This document shows, piece by piece, positions 11,301 to 22,631 of a stretch of DNA of 64,000 nt. The notes beneath the pieces were generated by a model, which ran no database searches, was not told the origin of the DNA, and saw only the letters and a list, made by a program, of their open reading frames with translations. Within the stretch, counting starts at the first letter, position 1, and every line of letters begins with the position of its first letter. The position numbers and the translations under genes were made by a program. Origin of the DNA: Castor canadensis. Its lineage: Eukaryota; Chordata; Mammalia; Rodentia; Castoridae. The stretch lies in the NCBI RefSeq assembly GCF_047511655.1, contig NC_133398.1:50783638-50847637 (forward strand), read 5' to 3'.

Positions 11301-11905
11301 TACAGATGTATGAAAAGACAAGAAGTAGTCACCACTACTAATGCCTTCAGCCTGCTAAGCAGTCTGCAAAGCACTGCTAAGAGCTTTCGGTGGTTTCATA
11401 CTGACAACTATAGGAATGTTTCCATCTTACTTTACATTTGTGAAAACTGTGGCTCAGGTGGGGCAAATGAATTACCAAGGTTTCAAATTATGTCCTGGCG
11501 GAATCTAGTTTGTGCCAAGCATACGTTGTTCACTAGAAGTATTTGCTTGTTTCATATTTTGAAATTACAACAATCTTATTCACCAAACTACACATTCTCC
11601 TCTTCTCTGATTTTAATTTACAGATGCTCTGGTGTTAACTTTAAAAAAAATACTGATTTTCACACAAGCTTGCTTTTCTGTTAGATATTGGTGATGAGAA
11701 AATTTTTGTCTCAGTTTCAATTTTCCAGTTTGTGCAATTAGTATCCCAGACTACTAAAGCCATTGCAAATTAATAATTCATTAGTCTTTAAGAATTTATG
11801 ATTTTTATGAAATCCTTGCCCAATGTATAGATCAAATCATAATCCAATCAGGAAAAAAGAGTCACAGAGAAGAATTCTTGGCAAGATTTAAGTCTTTCAA
11901 ATGAG
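8306..11905. other. IFN-omega upstream flank (left arm), no gene seen
   Basis: About 3.6 kb of non-coding DNA mirrored at about 24610-28190. It includes a TATA/CA-rich stretch (8420-8500) and a CTCF-like motif (10599-10610). Open frames here (for example 11295-11684) have no recognisable product and appear identical in the mirror copy because the DNA itself is identical. Sequence at about 11400-11500 has a diverged third relative at 63660-63870, so it belongs to the general IFN duplication unit. Confidence 0.65.
10599..10610 (+). promoter_or_regulatory. CTCF-like motif, left arm
   Basis: CCAGTAGGTGGC fits the core consensus CCASYAGRKGGC. The mirror site in the right arm (25903-25914) is on the opposite strand, so the pair point toward each other. 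This is motif evidence only and occupancy is unknown. Confidence 0.35.
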
Positions 11906-11911
11906 AAAAAT

Positions 11912-12673
11912 CTTTTTTTTATTGTTTATCATTTCCTCCTATGTGCATACATTGTTTGGGCCATCTCTCCTCCTTACCCCCTGCACTCCTCTCTCTCCCC
12001 AATCCCCTCACTTCCAGGCACAACCTGTTCTGCCCCCTTCTCCACTTTTGTTGAAGAAAGAGCTTAAGAGAGAAAAAGACTCACATAGCATTTTTGCTAG
12101 CTTGAGATTCTTCTGCCGTTTCCATTCTCTTAAATATAGTTTATATTTGTGGTGAAGGCTGGTATTTTTCTAAAGTAATAGAGTTTGATTATATTTTTCT
12201 ATGAATTGTGTATCTCCCCTACCATTGTGGTTTATTTTTTGTGTGTTTTCATGATGGTAGTTATTATCCTTTCACTTCCAGATATAGGGATATATTAAAA
12301 ATTTATTATAAGACTGGCTTAGTCATGATGAATTCCCTCATTTTGTGTTTGTCTTAGAGTGTTTCTCCTTCATTTGGATGATAACTTTTCTGGGTATAAT
12401 AATATTCTTCGTTGGCATGGATTTCTTTGGTTGCTGTTGTTTTTTTTTGTTTGTTTTATTTTTTCTGTCAGAACTTTTCATATATTATCCTATTCCCTCC
12501 TGCCCTATAATACTTCTCTTGAGAAATCTGTTTCTCTACTGGGGTTCAAATAAATATGCCTGGTGTTCCTCTCTTGCTGTTTTTAGAAATTTCTGCTCAC
12601 CTTGGAGTTTTGAAAGCTCAAAAGTTATATACCATAAGACTGTCTCTTTTAGTGAAATCTTTTTTGGGTGCTT
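11912..12673 (-). mobile_element. L1 fragment, 3' end fused to interior by deletion
   Basis: On the minus strand, 11912-12108 is the L1 3'UTR terminus (purine-rich tract, GAGATGGCCCAAACAATGTA, then the A tail). 12109-12673 is interior L1 sequence matching 16781-17320 in the right arm. The 1.75 kb lying between these in the right arm (22657-24408) is absent, with ATCT shared at the joint. An uninterrupted TTTAAGAGAATGGA reverse complement near 12122-12135 is the empty site for the LPGAT1 retrocopy found in the right arm. Confidence 0.85.
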
Positions 12674-14470
12674 TGGGATTTTTGGCTTTCTGTGCCTGGC
12701 CAACTTTGCTTAAGATTATCTTCTCCAGTTCCTTCCATTTACTTGCGAATGACAAAATTTCATTCTTCTTTGTGGCTGAGTTAAATTCCATTGTGTATTA
12801 ATACCACATTTTCTTAATCCATTCATCAGTAGTGGGGCATCTTGGCTGTTTCCATAACTTGGCTATTGTGAATAGTGCTGGAATAAACATGGGTTTGCAG
12901 GTGTATTTGGAATAACCTGAGTTACATCCCTTTTGGTATATTCCTAGGAGCGGTATCAGTGGAACATATGGCAGATCTAAGTTTAGTCATTTAAGAAGCC
13001 TCCATATTGCTTTCCAAAGTGGTTGTACTAGCTTATTTTCCTGCCTACAGTGAAAAGGGTTCCTTTTCCCCTGCATCCTTGCCAACATTTGTTATTGGTG
13101 GTGTTTTTGATGATAGCTATTCTAACAGGAGTGAGGTGGAATCTTAGTGTAGTTTTGATTTGTGTTTCCTTTATGGCTAGGGATAGTGAAAATTTTTTCA
13201 TGTGTTTTTTTGCCATTTGAGTTTCTTCCTTGGTAAAGGTCTGTTTAGTTCAATTTGCCACTTCTTCATTTGATTCATTTATTTTGGGGGAGTTTAGTTT
13301 TTTGAGCTCTCTGTGTATTCTGGTTATCAGTCCTTTGTCTGATGTATAGCCAGTGAAGATTTTCTCCCATTCTTGGTTGGACTCTTTAATTTAGAGACCA
13401 TTTCTTGTGTTGTGCAGCTTTTTAATTTCATGTAATCCCATTTGTTAATCCTCTCTCTTATTTGCGGGACTGCTGGTGTTCTATTGAAGGAGTCCTTGCC
13501 TATAACTATTGCTTCCAGAGTATTCCCTGATCTTTCCTGTACTAACTGCAAAGTTTCCTGTGTAATATTGAGGTCCTTAATCCACTTTGAATTGATACTA
13601 GTACAGGATGGTAGGCATGGTTTAGTTTTAGTTTTCTGCTGTCAATTAACCACTTTTCCCAGCAACATGTGTGGAAGAGGCTGTCTTTTCCCCATGATAT
13701 GCTTTTAGCAACTTTGTCAAAAATAAAGTGTATGTAGCTGCATGGATCCATATCCAGGACTTCTATTCTTTTTTTTTTCTTTTATTCATATGTGCATACA
13801 ATGTTTGGGTCATTTCTCCCCCCTACCCCTGCCCCCTCCCTTACCCGCCCACCCCCTCCCGTATCCCCCACCCCCTCCCTCTCCCTCCACCCCCTCACTA
13901 CCAAGCAGAAACGATTTTGTCCTTATCTCTAATTTTGTTGAAGAGACAGTATAAGCAATAATAGGAAGGACCAAGGGTTTTTCTAGTTGAGGTAAGGATA
14001 GCTGTACAGGGAGTTGACTCGCATTGATTTCCTGTGCATGTGTGTTACCTTCTAAATTAATTCTTCTCGAACTAACCTTTTCTCTAGTTCCTGGTTCCCT
14101 TCTCCTGTTGGCCTCTGTCGCTTTAAAGTATCTGCATTAGTTCTCTGCATAGAGGACAACAAATGCTATCTAGTTTTTTGGGTGTCTTACCTATCTTCAT
14201 ACCTCCCTAGTGTGCTATCGCTTTAGGACACCTATTCTTTTTTTTCCCACTGGTCTTCATATCTGTTTCTGTGTCAGTACCATGCTGTTTTTATTGCTAT
14301 GGCTCTGTAGTATAGTTTAAAGTCAGGTATTGTGATACCTTCAGTGTTGTTCTTTTTGCTCAATAATGCCTTGGCTATTTGTGGTCTTTTTGTGTTTACA
14401 AATGAAATGTAGGTAGATTTTTCAAACTCTGTGATGAATGTCATTAGGATTTTTATGGGAACCATTAATC
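12674..14470 (-). mobile_element. L1 ORF2 3' portion (minus strand) in the spacer
   Basis: This is a relatively young L1 read on the minus strand. It carries the ORF2 C-terminal region, with recognisable [19 protein letters not shown] and NTTNNKCWQGC-like segments around 13030-13215, and an upstream part near 14274-14465. The ORF is broken by stops and frameshifts. A nested L1 3' end interrupts it at about 13763-14235. The element is truncated on its 3' side at about 12674, where it abuts the left arm, and ends at about 14470, four bases before the start codon of the IFN pseudogene. Confidence 0.8.
13763..14235 (-). mobile_element. Nested 5'-truncated L1 3' end
   Basis: L1 3'UTR in minus orientation: the A tail appears as a T-run at 13768-13780, then the ATGTGCATACAATGTTTGGG terminus, a long G-rich (here C-rich) tract at 13816-13900 and upstream 3'UTR to about 14230. 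Imperfect direct repeats around CTATTCTTTTTTTT border it at about 13764 and 14230. It is inserted in the L1 of 12674-14470. Confidence 0.75.
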
Positions 14471-14474
14471 CCCC

Positions 14475-15051
14475 ATGGCCTACCTGTTCACTCCACTGAC
14501 CTTCCTGGTGCTGAGCAGCTATGGCCCTGTTGGGTCTCTTGGCTATTATCTATCTCAGAACTCTGTCTAGCAGGAAGACCTTTGACCTATTAGACCAAAT
14601 GAGGAGAATGTCCTTGTTTGGTGTCTGAAGGATTAAAGAGACTTCCAGTTCCCCTAAGAGATGGTGAATGGCAATCAATTCCAGAAGACCCATGCCATAT
14701 CTGTGCTCCACTTGATACTCCAGCAGAGTTCCAACTTGTTTCACACAGTACACTCCTCTACTGTCTGGAACATGACCTTCCTGAATGAACTCTACATTGA
14801 TCTCCATAAACAACTGGAGCACCTGACAACCTGCTGCTGCAGGTGATTCAAGATGAAAAATCTCCTGAAAATTAACAGCCCAACCCTGGCTTTGAGGTGG
14901 TACTTCAGGAAAATCTGTCTCTACTTTGAAGAGAAGAAATGCAGTGACTGTGCCTGGGAAATCATCAGAGGAGAAATCATGGTGCTTCTTGTGATAAGGA
15001 ATATTACAAGGAAGGTAAAGGAGTAAGGATGGAGATCTATGGTCATCATCA
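14475..15051 (+). pseudogene. IFN-omega pseudogene in the spacer
   Basis: This stretch is clearly homologous to the IFN-omega genes through most of its length, including the signal-peptide region, the LLSRK/DQM region (broken by an in-frame stop after QNSV), the QFQKTHAISVLHLILQQ region at 14680-14730, the NMTFLNELY region and the DCAWEI region near 14950. Several frameshifts and stops destroy the frame, and the first mature cysteine codon is replaced (GYYLSQN where GCDLPQN is expected). Similarity begins essentially at the ATG. The normal promoter and 5'UTR are replaced by L1 sequence, so transcription as an IFN is unlikely. The 3' flank is homologous to that of the intact IFN-omega genes, including the downstream L1. 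Confidence 0.9.
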
Positions 15052-15429
15052 AATGGTTCCTCTTGACTATTCTGCCATTTTGACCATGCACATGCATCTT
15101 TGTTCATTTCAAAGACTGTTATTTTTGTTTCAGTCACATTTTATTGAGTTAAATTCAGCACATCTTAAAAACATTAAACATGTGTATGTTAAAAATGTTC
15201 ACCTCAGGGGCACTGTCATTCAGAGATAAGTGCCTTTACATTATTTATTTATTTATTTCAATTCCTTTTTGTATGTTTTATATTTGTAAGATTTATACAT
15301 TATGGTAACATATTCATATAATATTTCTTAAAAATACATTAAACATTTACTTTTTGTGTTACTTACCTTGCATTTTGTTTTATTTATATCATCAGAAATG
15401 TCCTGAATTAGATTTTCAAAAACCTAATT

Positions 15430-15775
15430 CAGCACCCACCTTTTCTCCCTTCTTGAGGGTAGGAGGATTTGAACCAGGACCTTGCCAGGTAGGAGATGTA
15501 TTGCTTCAGCCACATACCCAACTCTTCTTTACTTTAGCTATTTTTCAGGTAGGGTCTCATATTTTTTCCCAGAGTTAGACTCAGTCCACAATCCTACTAT
15601 CTATATCTCTTACATAGCAAGGATAACAGGAATGAATCACTGTGTCTGTTTTATTAATTGAGATGGGTTTTGCTAACTTTTTCGGCAGGCTGACCACAAA
15701 CTGTGATCCTCACAGTATCAATTGCCAACAAAAATGGAATTATAGGCATGAGCCACCATGCCCAGCCAAATATTC
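15430..15775 (-). repeat. Diverged B1/ID-type SINE sequences
   Basis: Minus-strand SINE-like sequence. An ID-like part (GGATTTGAACCAGGACCTTG reads as the complementary B-box end) lies near 15465-15510, and B1-like blocks (ATTATAGGCATGAGCCACCA, complement) near 15740-15770. It is more diverged than the SINE at 6456 and may be two insertions. Confidence 0.6.
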
Positions 15776-16200
15776 ATTTTCTGTTTTGTTTTGGAACTCA
15801 TGGTCTTATACTTGCTAGACAAGCACTGTATCCACAAGACACATGCCCAAGTTATCACACACTTGTTACAAGCAAAGTAAAGAATGGTAACACTTATTCA
15901 TATGTACTTAAATTGAGTAAGTGGCATATTGTGGAATGTAGTTCAAATAATACAGGTAAGTAAGGCAGACAGTTCCTGATGTATGGAAACCTGAGTATTA
16001 TAGAGAAGGTAACAAAAATAATACTAATGCTTATTTTATTTCTACTGTATGAATCAATGCAAAAAACTAAAGGAAAATTATATTCTCACACAAGACAATT
16101 TAAGTATGAGTAAGTCGTGGATGGAATTAAATGTATATATCTTGAATATATATTTATATAATATTTCTAAAGCCCCTTGGACATGAAAGTATAGAAATCT
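15776..16200. other. IFN-omega pseudogene 3' flank, no gene seen
   Basis: AT-rich non-coding sequence homologous to flank downstream of the intact IFN-omega genes (compare about 29500-29700). No feature is recognised. Confidence 0.5.
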
Positions 16201-17327
16201 GGTTGGTTTCTTCAGAAGAAAAGGAAATTGATGACAATTCTGAAAAACAACTTGAAAAAATATTCAAAGTAACAGGAGATAATAGAGAATACGGACAAAC
16301 CACAAATGAAATTAGGAAAGCAATTCATGGTATAAACAAGAAACTCAGTAAACAGATTAGGAAAATGAATGGAACAGAAATCCTAATATAGAGGAATGCA
16401 ATAACACAAATAAAAATACAGTTGAAAGCCTCCAAAATGGACTAGAAAAAGGAACACAAGTGATTTCTGAACTTAAAGACATATCTTGTGAAATATCTCA
16501 GACTGACAAATAAAGGAAGGAAGGAAGGAAGAAGGGAGGGAGGGAAAGAGAAAAGAGAGGGGGAAGGAAAGAAAAAAGAAAATGAAAGAAAGGAGAGAAA
16601 ATAAAAGAAAATGAGAGTCTTTGTGACATATGCAATAGTATGAAATGAACAAACATTTTAATTATGAGAATTCCAGAAGATGAAGAGAAAGGAAACATGA
16701 TACAAAATGTATTTATTGCAATTATAGCTAAAATTTCCCTAACCTTGGGGAAAACATGGACATCCAGGTCCAGGACACCCAAGCACCCAAAAAAATTTGT
16801 CTAAAAGAGACAGTCTTAAGGTATATAACTTTTGAGCTTTCAAAACTCCAAGGTGAGCAGAAATTTCTAAAAACAGCAAGAGAGGAACACCAGGCATATT
16901 TATTTGAACCCCAGTAGAGAAACAGATTTCCCAAGAGAAGTATTATAGGGCAGGAGGGAATAGGATAATATATGAAAAGTTCTGACAGAAAAAATAAAAC
17001 AAACAAAAAAACAACAGCAACCAAAGAAATCCATGCCAACGAAGAATATTATTATATCCAGAAAAGTTATCATCCAAATGAAGAAGAAACACTCTCTAAG
17101 ACAAACACAAAATGAGGGAATTCACCATCACTAAGCCAGTCCTATAATAAATTTTTAATATATCCCTATATCTGGAAGTGAAAGGATAACTACCATCATG
17201 AAAACACAAAAAATAAACCACAACGGTAGGGGAGATACACAATTAATAGAAAAATATAATCAAACTCTATTACTTTAGAAAAATACCAGCCTTCACCACA
17301 AATATAAACTATATTTAAGAGAACGGA
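16200..17327 (+). mobile_element. Old L1 ORF1 region, interrupted by LPGAT1 retrocopy
   Basis: L1 ORF1-type sequence on the plus strand with a GGAA/GGGA-rich low-complexity tract at about 16514-16600. It parallels 29720-31030 at lower identity, so it is the same ancestral L1 carried by an older IFN duplication. From 16781 onward it is also the inner end of the right arm, matching 12673 down to about 12122. The LPGAT1 retrocopy interrupts it at 17327 and the L1 resumes at 22632. Confidence 0.75.
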
Positions 17328-20300
17328 GAGCCGGAGCGGGGCCGGGCCGCACCGCCGCCTCCTTCCTGCTGGCCCCGGGGCCGGCCATGCATTCTTCCCG
17401 CTCCTCTGGCTCCAGCAGCCCGGGCCAGGCCCCGGCCAGTCCAAGAAAGACAGTACCGAGTCCAATGTGAGAATAGCTGTGACTTTGGAAGAAGCTCCGT
17501 GGCTGGGCTGGATGTTGGTGAAAGCCCTGATGAGATTTGCCTTCATGGTCGCCAACAACCTGGTTGCTATTCCGTCCTGCATCTGCTATGTGATTCTCCT
17601 GCAGCCTCTCCTGGAGTGCTGGACAGTAAGCGCTTCTGGTATATTAAGGAATCATGTACAAGTGGCTTTTAGGAATGGTGGCTTCCTGCGGATGGTATGC
17701 AGGATATACAGTGATGGAGAGGAGAGAGGATATTAAAGCAATTTCAAAAGATGAAGCAGTGATGCTGGTGAACCACCAGGCAGCAGGAGATGTGTGCACA
17801 CTGATGATGTGCCTTCAGGACAAGGGATTGGTTGTTGCTCAGATGTGGCCGATGGATCATATTTTTAAGTCACAAACTTTGGAATTGTTTCTCTAATTCA
17901 TGGAGACTTCTTTATAAGACAGGGAAGATCTTTTCGTGACCAGCAGCTGCTGCTTCTCAAGAAGCAGCTGGAGCATAACTACAGAACAGAGATCGAAAAT
18001 GGATTGTTTTGTTTCCTGAAGGGGGATTCCTCAGGAAGAGGCCAGAAACAAGTCAGGCATTTGCAAAGAAAAATAATTTGCTATTTCTTACACATGTCAC
18101 TTTGCCAAGGTTTGGGGCAACACAAATTATTCTGAATGCACTTGTACCACGACAGGAAAATGGAAGTCCAGCAGGAGGAGATGGTAAAGAATTAGAGAGC
18201 AAATTAAAAGGCCTCCAGTGAATAATAGATACAACCATAGCTTATCCCAAAGCTGAACAGATAGATATCCAAACCTGGGTCCTTGGATACAGAAAACCAA
18301 CTGTCACACATGTACATTACAGGATCTTTCCAATTAAAGATGTTCCCTTGGAGACCAATGACCTTGCCAACAGGCTCTATCAATGGTTTATTGAAAAACA
18401 GGACCTCTTATCCCATTTTTATGAAACAGGAGCCTTTCCACCTTCCAAGGACCACAAAGAAGCTGTTTCCAGGAATACGACCCTCATGTGGATTTTTCTC
18501 ATACAGTCTTTTGCATTTTTGTTGGGCTATATGTGGTACAACATCATTCAGTATTTTTACCATTGCCTATTTTAGGAATTGACTTGGACATGTCAAGGTC
18601 ACAATAGGAGTTCAGACTTTCATAAGTGTGCATTATTTACATGTGCAAATCAAAATATATAAAAAAGGCAAAGGGAATCCAATGGATGGATTAATACTTA
18701 TTCCCCTTTGGGATATTTTTAAACTCCACTTAAATAAGGATCAGTAATATAATGACATGCTAATAAATTTTAAGAACTTCTCATGTTTTAAAGAGATACA
18801 CTCTACCACATAATTAAGCAACATCACATTTGGAGAAGAGAAAATCATAAAATCATTCTAGAAGACTATCTGAAAGAAACTCTTGTTGCCACCAAATATT
18901 TGATCATTTAGTTCAGGCTCAGAAGTTGTGCTCCTCCCTCCTAGCTAGTAGTCTCTTATTAGAGCAATGTTGTACAGTGCCCTCATTTCACCCACTCATG
19001 CTGTGATACTAGTAGCCTGAAAGGAGTTGATGGGTACCTCCTGAACAGAGGTTTCCCTGCCATCACAGTAACAAACTCCAGTCCTCAACACTGGGCTGAG
19101 GCACAGTGTTTGCATTAGGGGGGCAGGGGTAGTGTCCACTGAACACCTGGTGTTGACTGTGTTCCTTCAAAGGCTAGCTCAATCCAGCACCATGTTTACA
19201 TGCAATAGTGCTCTCCCTTCTACTGGGGAGGGGTTCACCCAATTTCTCTTTTTTGTATAGAAGGCATATCTATTATAGATTGATATTTATACTTCACAAA
19301 ATGCACTTTTATCAGATGCAAATATAGCAAAGGATAGTAATGTAGCCTGAAAACAAAGGGAAGTCTCATCAGTGAGCAGATCCCAGGAGGCTTTCTTGTC
19401 TATGTATTTGCCCATCGATGCTCTCTAGTACCACCCTGCATTGGTCACATCTGACCTGATACTCCTGTTTGTAGTTGGATACTTTTTTTTTCCATTTTGA
19501 CATCATAGCACTAAATGCATTTGGGGATGGTTAAAACAAATTATTGTAAAACATTTAAATGGTCAGTTTAAGGGGAAACAGACTAGTTTATAAGAAGATA
19601 AGAGATAGAGAGCCAGACATTGGCATATAATAGTGACAAGGTCTCATGTGGCCCACCCAGAACTGGTGCAGATAGCAGTATGTTCTATTGTTACATCAAG
19701 CAGCTGCTCCTCTCAGGGTGGTGAAATTGGGAAAGAGACCAGCACAGAAAGACTTCCCAGTCTCTTTCAACTGCTTTTGAAAAAGGTAAAGTCAAGTTTA
19801 TTATTTCTAGAACTTTTTTTTTCATTTGTCACTGTATTTATGTGATTCACCTCATAGGAGAACCAAACTTCACAAAAAGTGTAGGCACTGCATTAGTGTT
19901 GAGGTAGAGGATGTTTTAGGTTTTGGGTTTTGTATGTGTGTGTTTGGTTTTTTTGGTTTAGGATTGTGAGACTACTAAGATCAAGTAAGAAAAAAGTCAG
20001 TGGTAGGTCTCTGTGATATGAGCACTATAGATTCCCCTGTTATCACTAATCACACAAATAACAATTCTGAGAAGTAGGCTATAAAACAAAAATAAAGGCT
20101 AATGTTTTCTGTTTTCAAATAAACCAAAAATAAAAACTGAAAAATGTGAATTTCCCCCCCAGTTACGTGGGAAAGTAAAGCAACACCAAATAAAAGCCCA
20201 CAGCAGCTTCATCTTTAGGATAACTCAGAGTACATGTGAAAGAGAATGATGTGCTAACTAAAATACCTCTTTCAATATTATACTACTACTGTTAAAAAAT

Positions 20301-22630
20301 GCGGAATAGGTTTGGTAATCCTTGTTCCAAAATGCAATTATTTTGAAACCTAAGCAGTTGATTATATGTTTTGCAGTGAATGAATTGGTGAAAACCATCT
20401 CACTTTAATGGTACCAGTGATGATAGGAAACCAAAGAGAAGCTGTATGATGCTCCTGTTTGACTCAGTTGCAGGGTGGATTGAAATTGTTCATTTGAGAC
20501 ATTAGTTTGCCATCTGGGGGAGAAGTTGCTCACTGTCAAGTATATCATATACAGTCCTAGCTAATAGACCATTTCCTCATTGCAAAGCAGGCTACAGGGT
20601 GGAGTGGCCAGTTCTTCTATCAAAAAAATGCATATGCACATACATAATAAGGCTTTGGGCCAGTTTTGTCATCACTGTGCTCCAAAGGAACATGATATTT
20701 TTCAATATACTGTACACATTAAACACACTCTGCTGTAAGATGCTTTACTTTTTAAGTGGTGTCATTTCCATTGTCTCTAGAATGACAAATACTTATAGAT
20801 TATGAGTTAATTTTTGAAAGTAGATCCATGAGTTGTAAATAGATCTGCCTTACTCCTCTTTGATTCTTTCTGAACATGTTCTCTCTCCTTTGTTTGCAAA
20901 AATATGTTTGTTTGGGAGCAGTGACAGTGATTCCTTTCTCGGTAAATGAACTTCATCTGCTTGTGGTAGGAAATGTGAGGAGAGAATCGGTGTCTTCTAT
21001 GGCAAACTGAGGAAGCGACAATATACCACTGTACAGAAATGAATAAAAATTCCTATTTGTACTGTCTTTGTAAAGCAGGGTGAAAGGAGGTTATGCTTTT
21101 GGTTAAGAGGAAAGAAAGTAAAACTGTGCTCGTTTTATACCAGTGGCTTGTTAGAATCTTAGTACTTGTTGGTCTCAGCTGAACTCCTTAGATTCCTACA
21201 GCAGACAGGTTGAGAGCTCACTACTGGAATCCAGGTGTCAGCATGTCACAGTGATGGAGCATCTGCTCAATCACAAGCAGGTTCAGTGACTCTGCAGTGG
21301 CCAAGCCAGCCATTCACTCTTAGCTTCAAAACAATCATTGATGTTGAAATATACATATGTGCTAGAGAAACCTATACATAGTAGAAGGTAAAGAAAAATC
21401 ACAGAGTGAAAATGATGTTTTAGATGGGGAAAATGTTGAGAATTTAACAGAAGATTTTTTTAAGTTGCAAGTTCAGATCTGTCATATTATTAAACCTTTT
21501 TTCTATTGCAACCAATTCTTAATTTTCCACAGTAAAGGAACTAGATACTAATGGCATAATTTTTAAATTACTGGGTAATTAATCCAGTAATAAGTCATAG
21601 GGAAGCCAAAAATGTAATTCTGTGTAAGAGTTTGAATTCAAACTCTAGAGTTACCATTGAGAGTGTTCAGCTCTGGTCCACAAAGTATGGATAATAATGA
21701 TCTGTCATGTCGGCTTTTTTGCCCTGCAGTTCTGTGAGCCTCATCTGTTAAGATGCAAGGCAAAGTCAGCAGTTGCACTGGGCAGCAAATATACTTGATC
21801 ATTTTAAGAGATTAATGTGTTTGGGACCAAAACTTCCTATTTTGGAAATTTCTGGATCACAAAAGGGTGGGGTGTACTCTGGAGCAGTCATTGGTTGGTG
21901 CTGTATTGTAACCATTTTGTACCAGTCCCCAACTTAGGAAGTGGGCCCTAGGAATATGCTGAGGGTGCTGAACCATTGGGGAAGGTGACTGTAGCCATAT
22001 GGAAGATAAACTATGGGGTTTTCTGCAAAATTTCCATCTGAGGATTTTTACATTTAATATTTTTTTAAAACACTTTAAAGTGCAAAAAAATTAAGTGTAT
22101 TCTAGTTGCAAGTGTGCACACATTTCAAATGGCTTTATTTTTATTGTGCAAAACTGTTGAACACATGATGGTGCACAAATTCTTTACATGTAAGGAGTCT
22201 ATGCATTTTACAGTAACTTCTTTTATGACTGGGTAATGAGACAGTTACACATTCACCTGCCATTACTGAGTGCTTTCGTTTTCTTTACAGTTATTATGAA
22301 GTTGTATTTATTTTATACACATAAGGTTTCACTTTCCTGATGCCATAATGTTTACTTCAGCCTGTTGACCTTTCTTTGTGTATCTGCATGTTGTACTATG
22401 TGATGAGAATGAATGTAAAGGACGTGGCAACTATAATTGGTTTTTGTAAAGGGCTGGTCACACATGGATCTGGCTTATGAATGCATTTGGGTTGACTTAA
22501 TAACCAGATCACCTTTTCTGAAATTTAGGTGTGAATACCAAAAGAAGTGTTTTCTTAGCAAAAATTAATAGCTGGTTCTTTTTTTTTTAATGTAGGAAAA
22601 ATAAAGTTGATTTTTTTTCAAAAAAAAAAA
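17328..22630 (+). pseudogene. LPGAT1 (pseudogene): Processed pseudogene of LPGAT1
   Basis: Intronless retrocopy of lysophosphatidylglycerol acyltransferase 1, an ER-membrane acyltransferase of the PlsC family. GC-rich 5'UTR occupies 17328-17466. Coding-derived sequence runs from about 17467 (EEAPWLGW) to the stop at 18573-18575, after the C-terminal YNIIQYFYHCLF. Conserved blocks include MLVNHQAAGDVCTLM (about 17763-17807, with the LPLAT HX4D-like motif seen as NHQAAGD), [20 protein letters not shown] (18012-18071) and the hydrophobic tail. At least four frame shifts separate these blocks and the initiator is GTG. The 3'UTR is about 4.05 kb, with AATAAA at 22600-22605 and a poly(A) tail at 22620-22631. 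Short direct repeats of the form AAGAGAAYGGA flank it at about 17317-17327 and 22630-22640. It was made by L1 machinery and is absent from the left arm. Confidence 0.93.
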
Positions 22631-22631
22631 A

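Larger units (their letters stand above)
2199..12673 (+). repeat. Left arm of large inverted repeat
   Basis: The reverse complement of this interval matches 16781-37608. The outer end is exact at 2199/37608 and the inner end lies near 12673/16781. Matching landmarks in mirror order are the old L1, an MLT1 LTR, an ID-like SINE, a B1-ID SINE, the IFN-omega gene, about 3.8 kb of upstream flank and an L1 3' end. Three L1 blocks present in the right arm are absent here, with junctions at about 3138, 5273-5276 and 12105-12108. The LPGAT1 retrocopy is also absent. By eye the divergence is about 1-3 percent, with a stretch of no visible difference at 10598-12108. Confidence 0.93.

Noticed and set aside
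11295-11684. 129-codon frame, conserved identically at 24829-25218
   Set aside because: The DNA of the two arms is identical here, so conservation is not evidence of coding. The diverged relative at the window end does not keep the frame, and no promoter or homology is seen.
16514-16600. GGAA-rich tract as a regulatory repeat
   Set aside because: The corresponding place in other copies of this L1 (about 30300-30380) is also purine-rich, so it is an expansion within L1 sequence; no evidence of function.
17467-18575. LPGAT1 as a functional gene
   Set aside because: No introns, poly(A) tail, flanking direct repeats, several frame shifts and loss of the ATG: a processed pseudogene.
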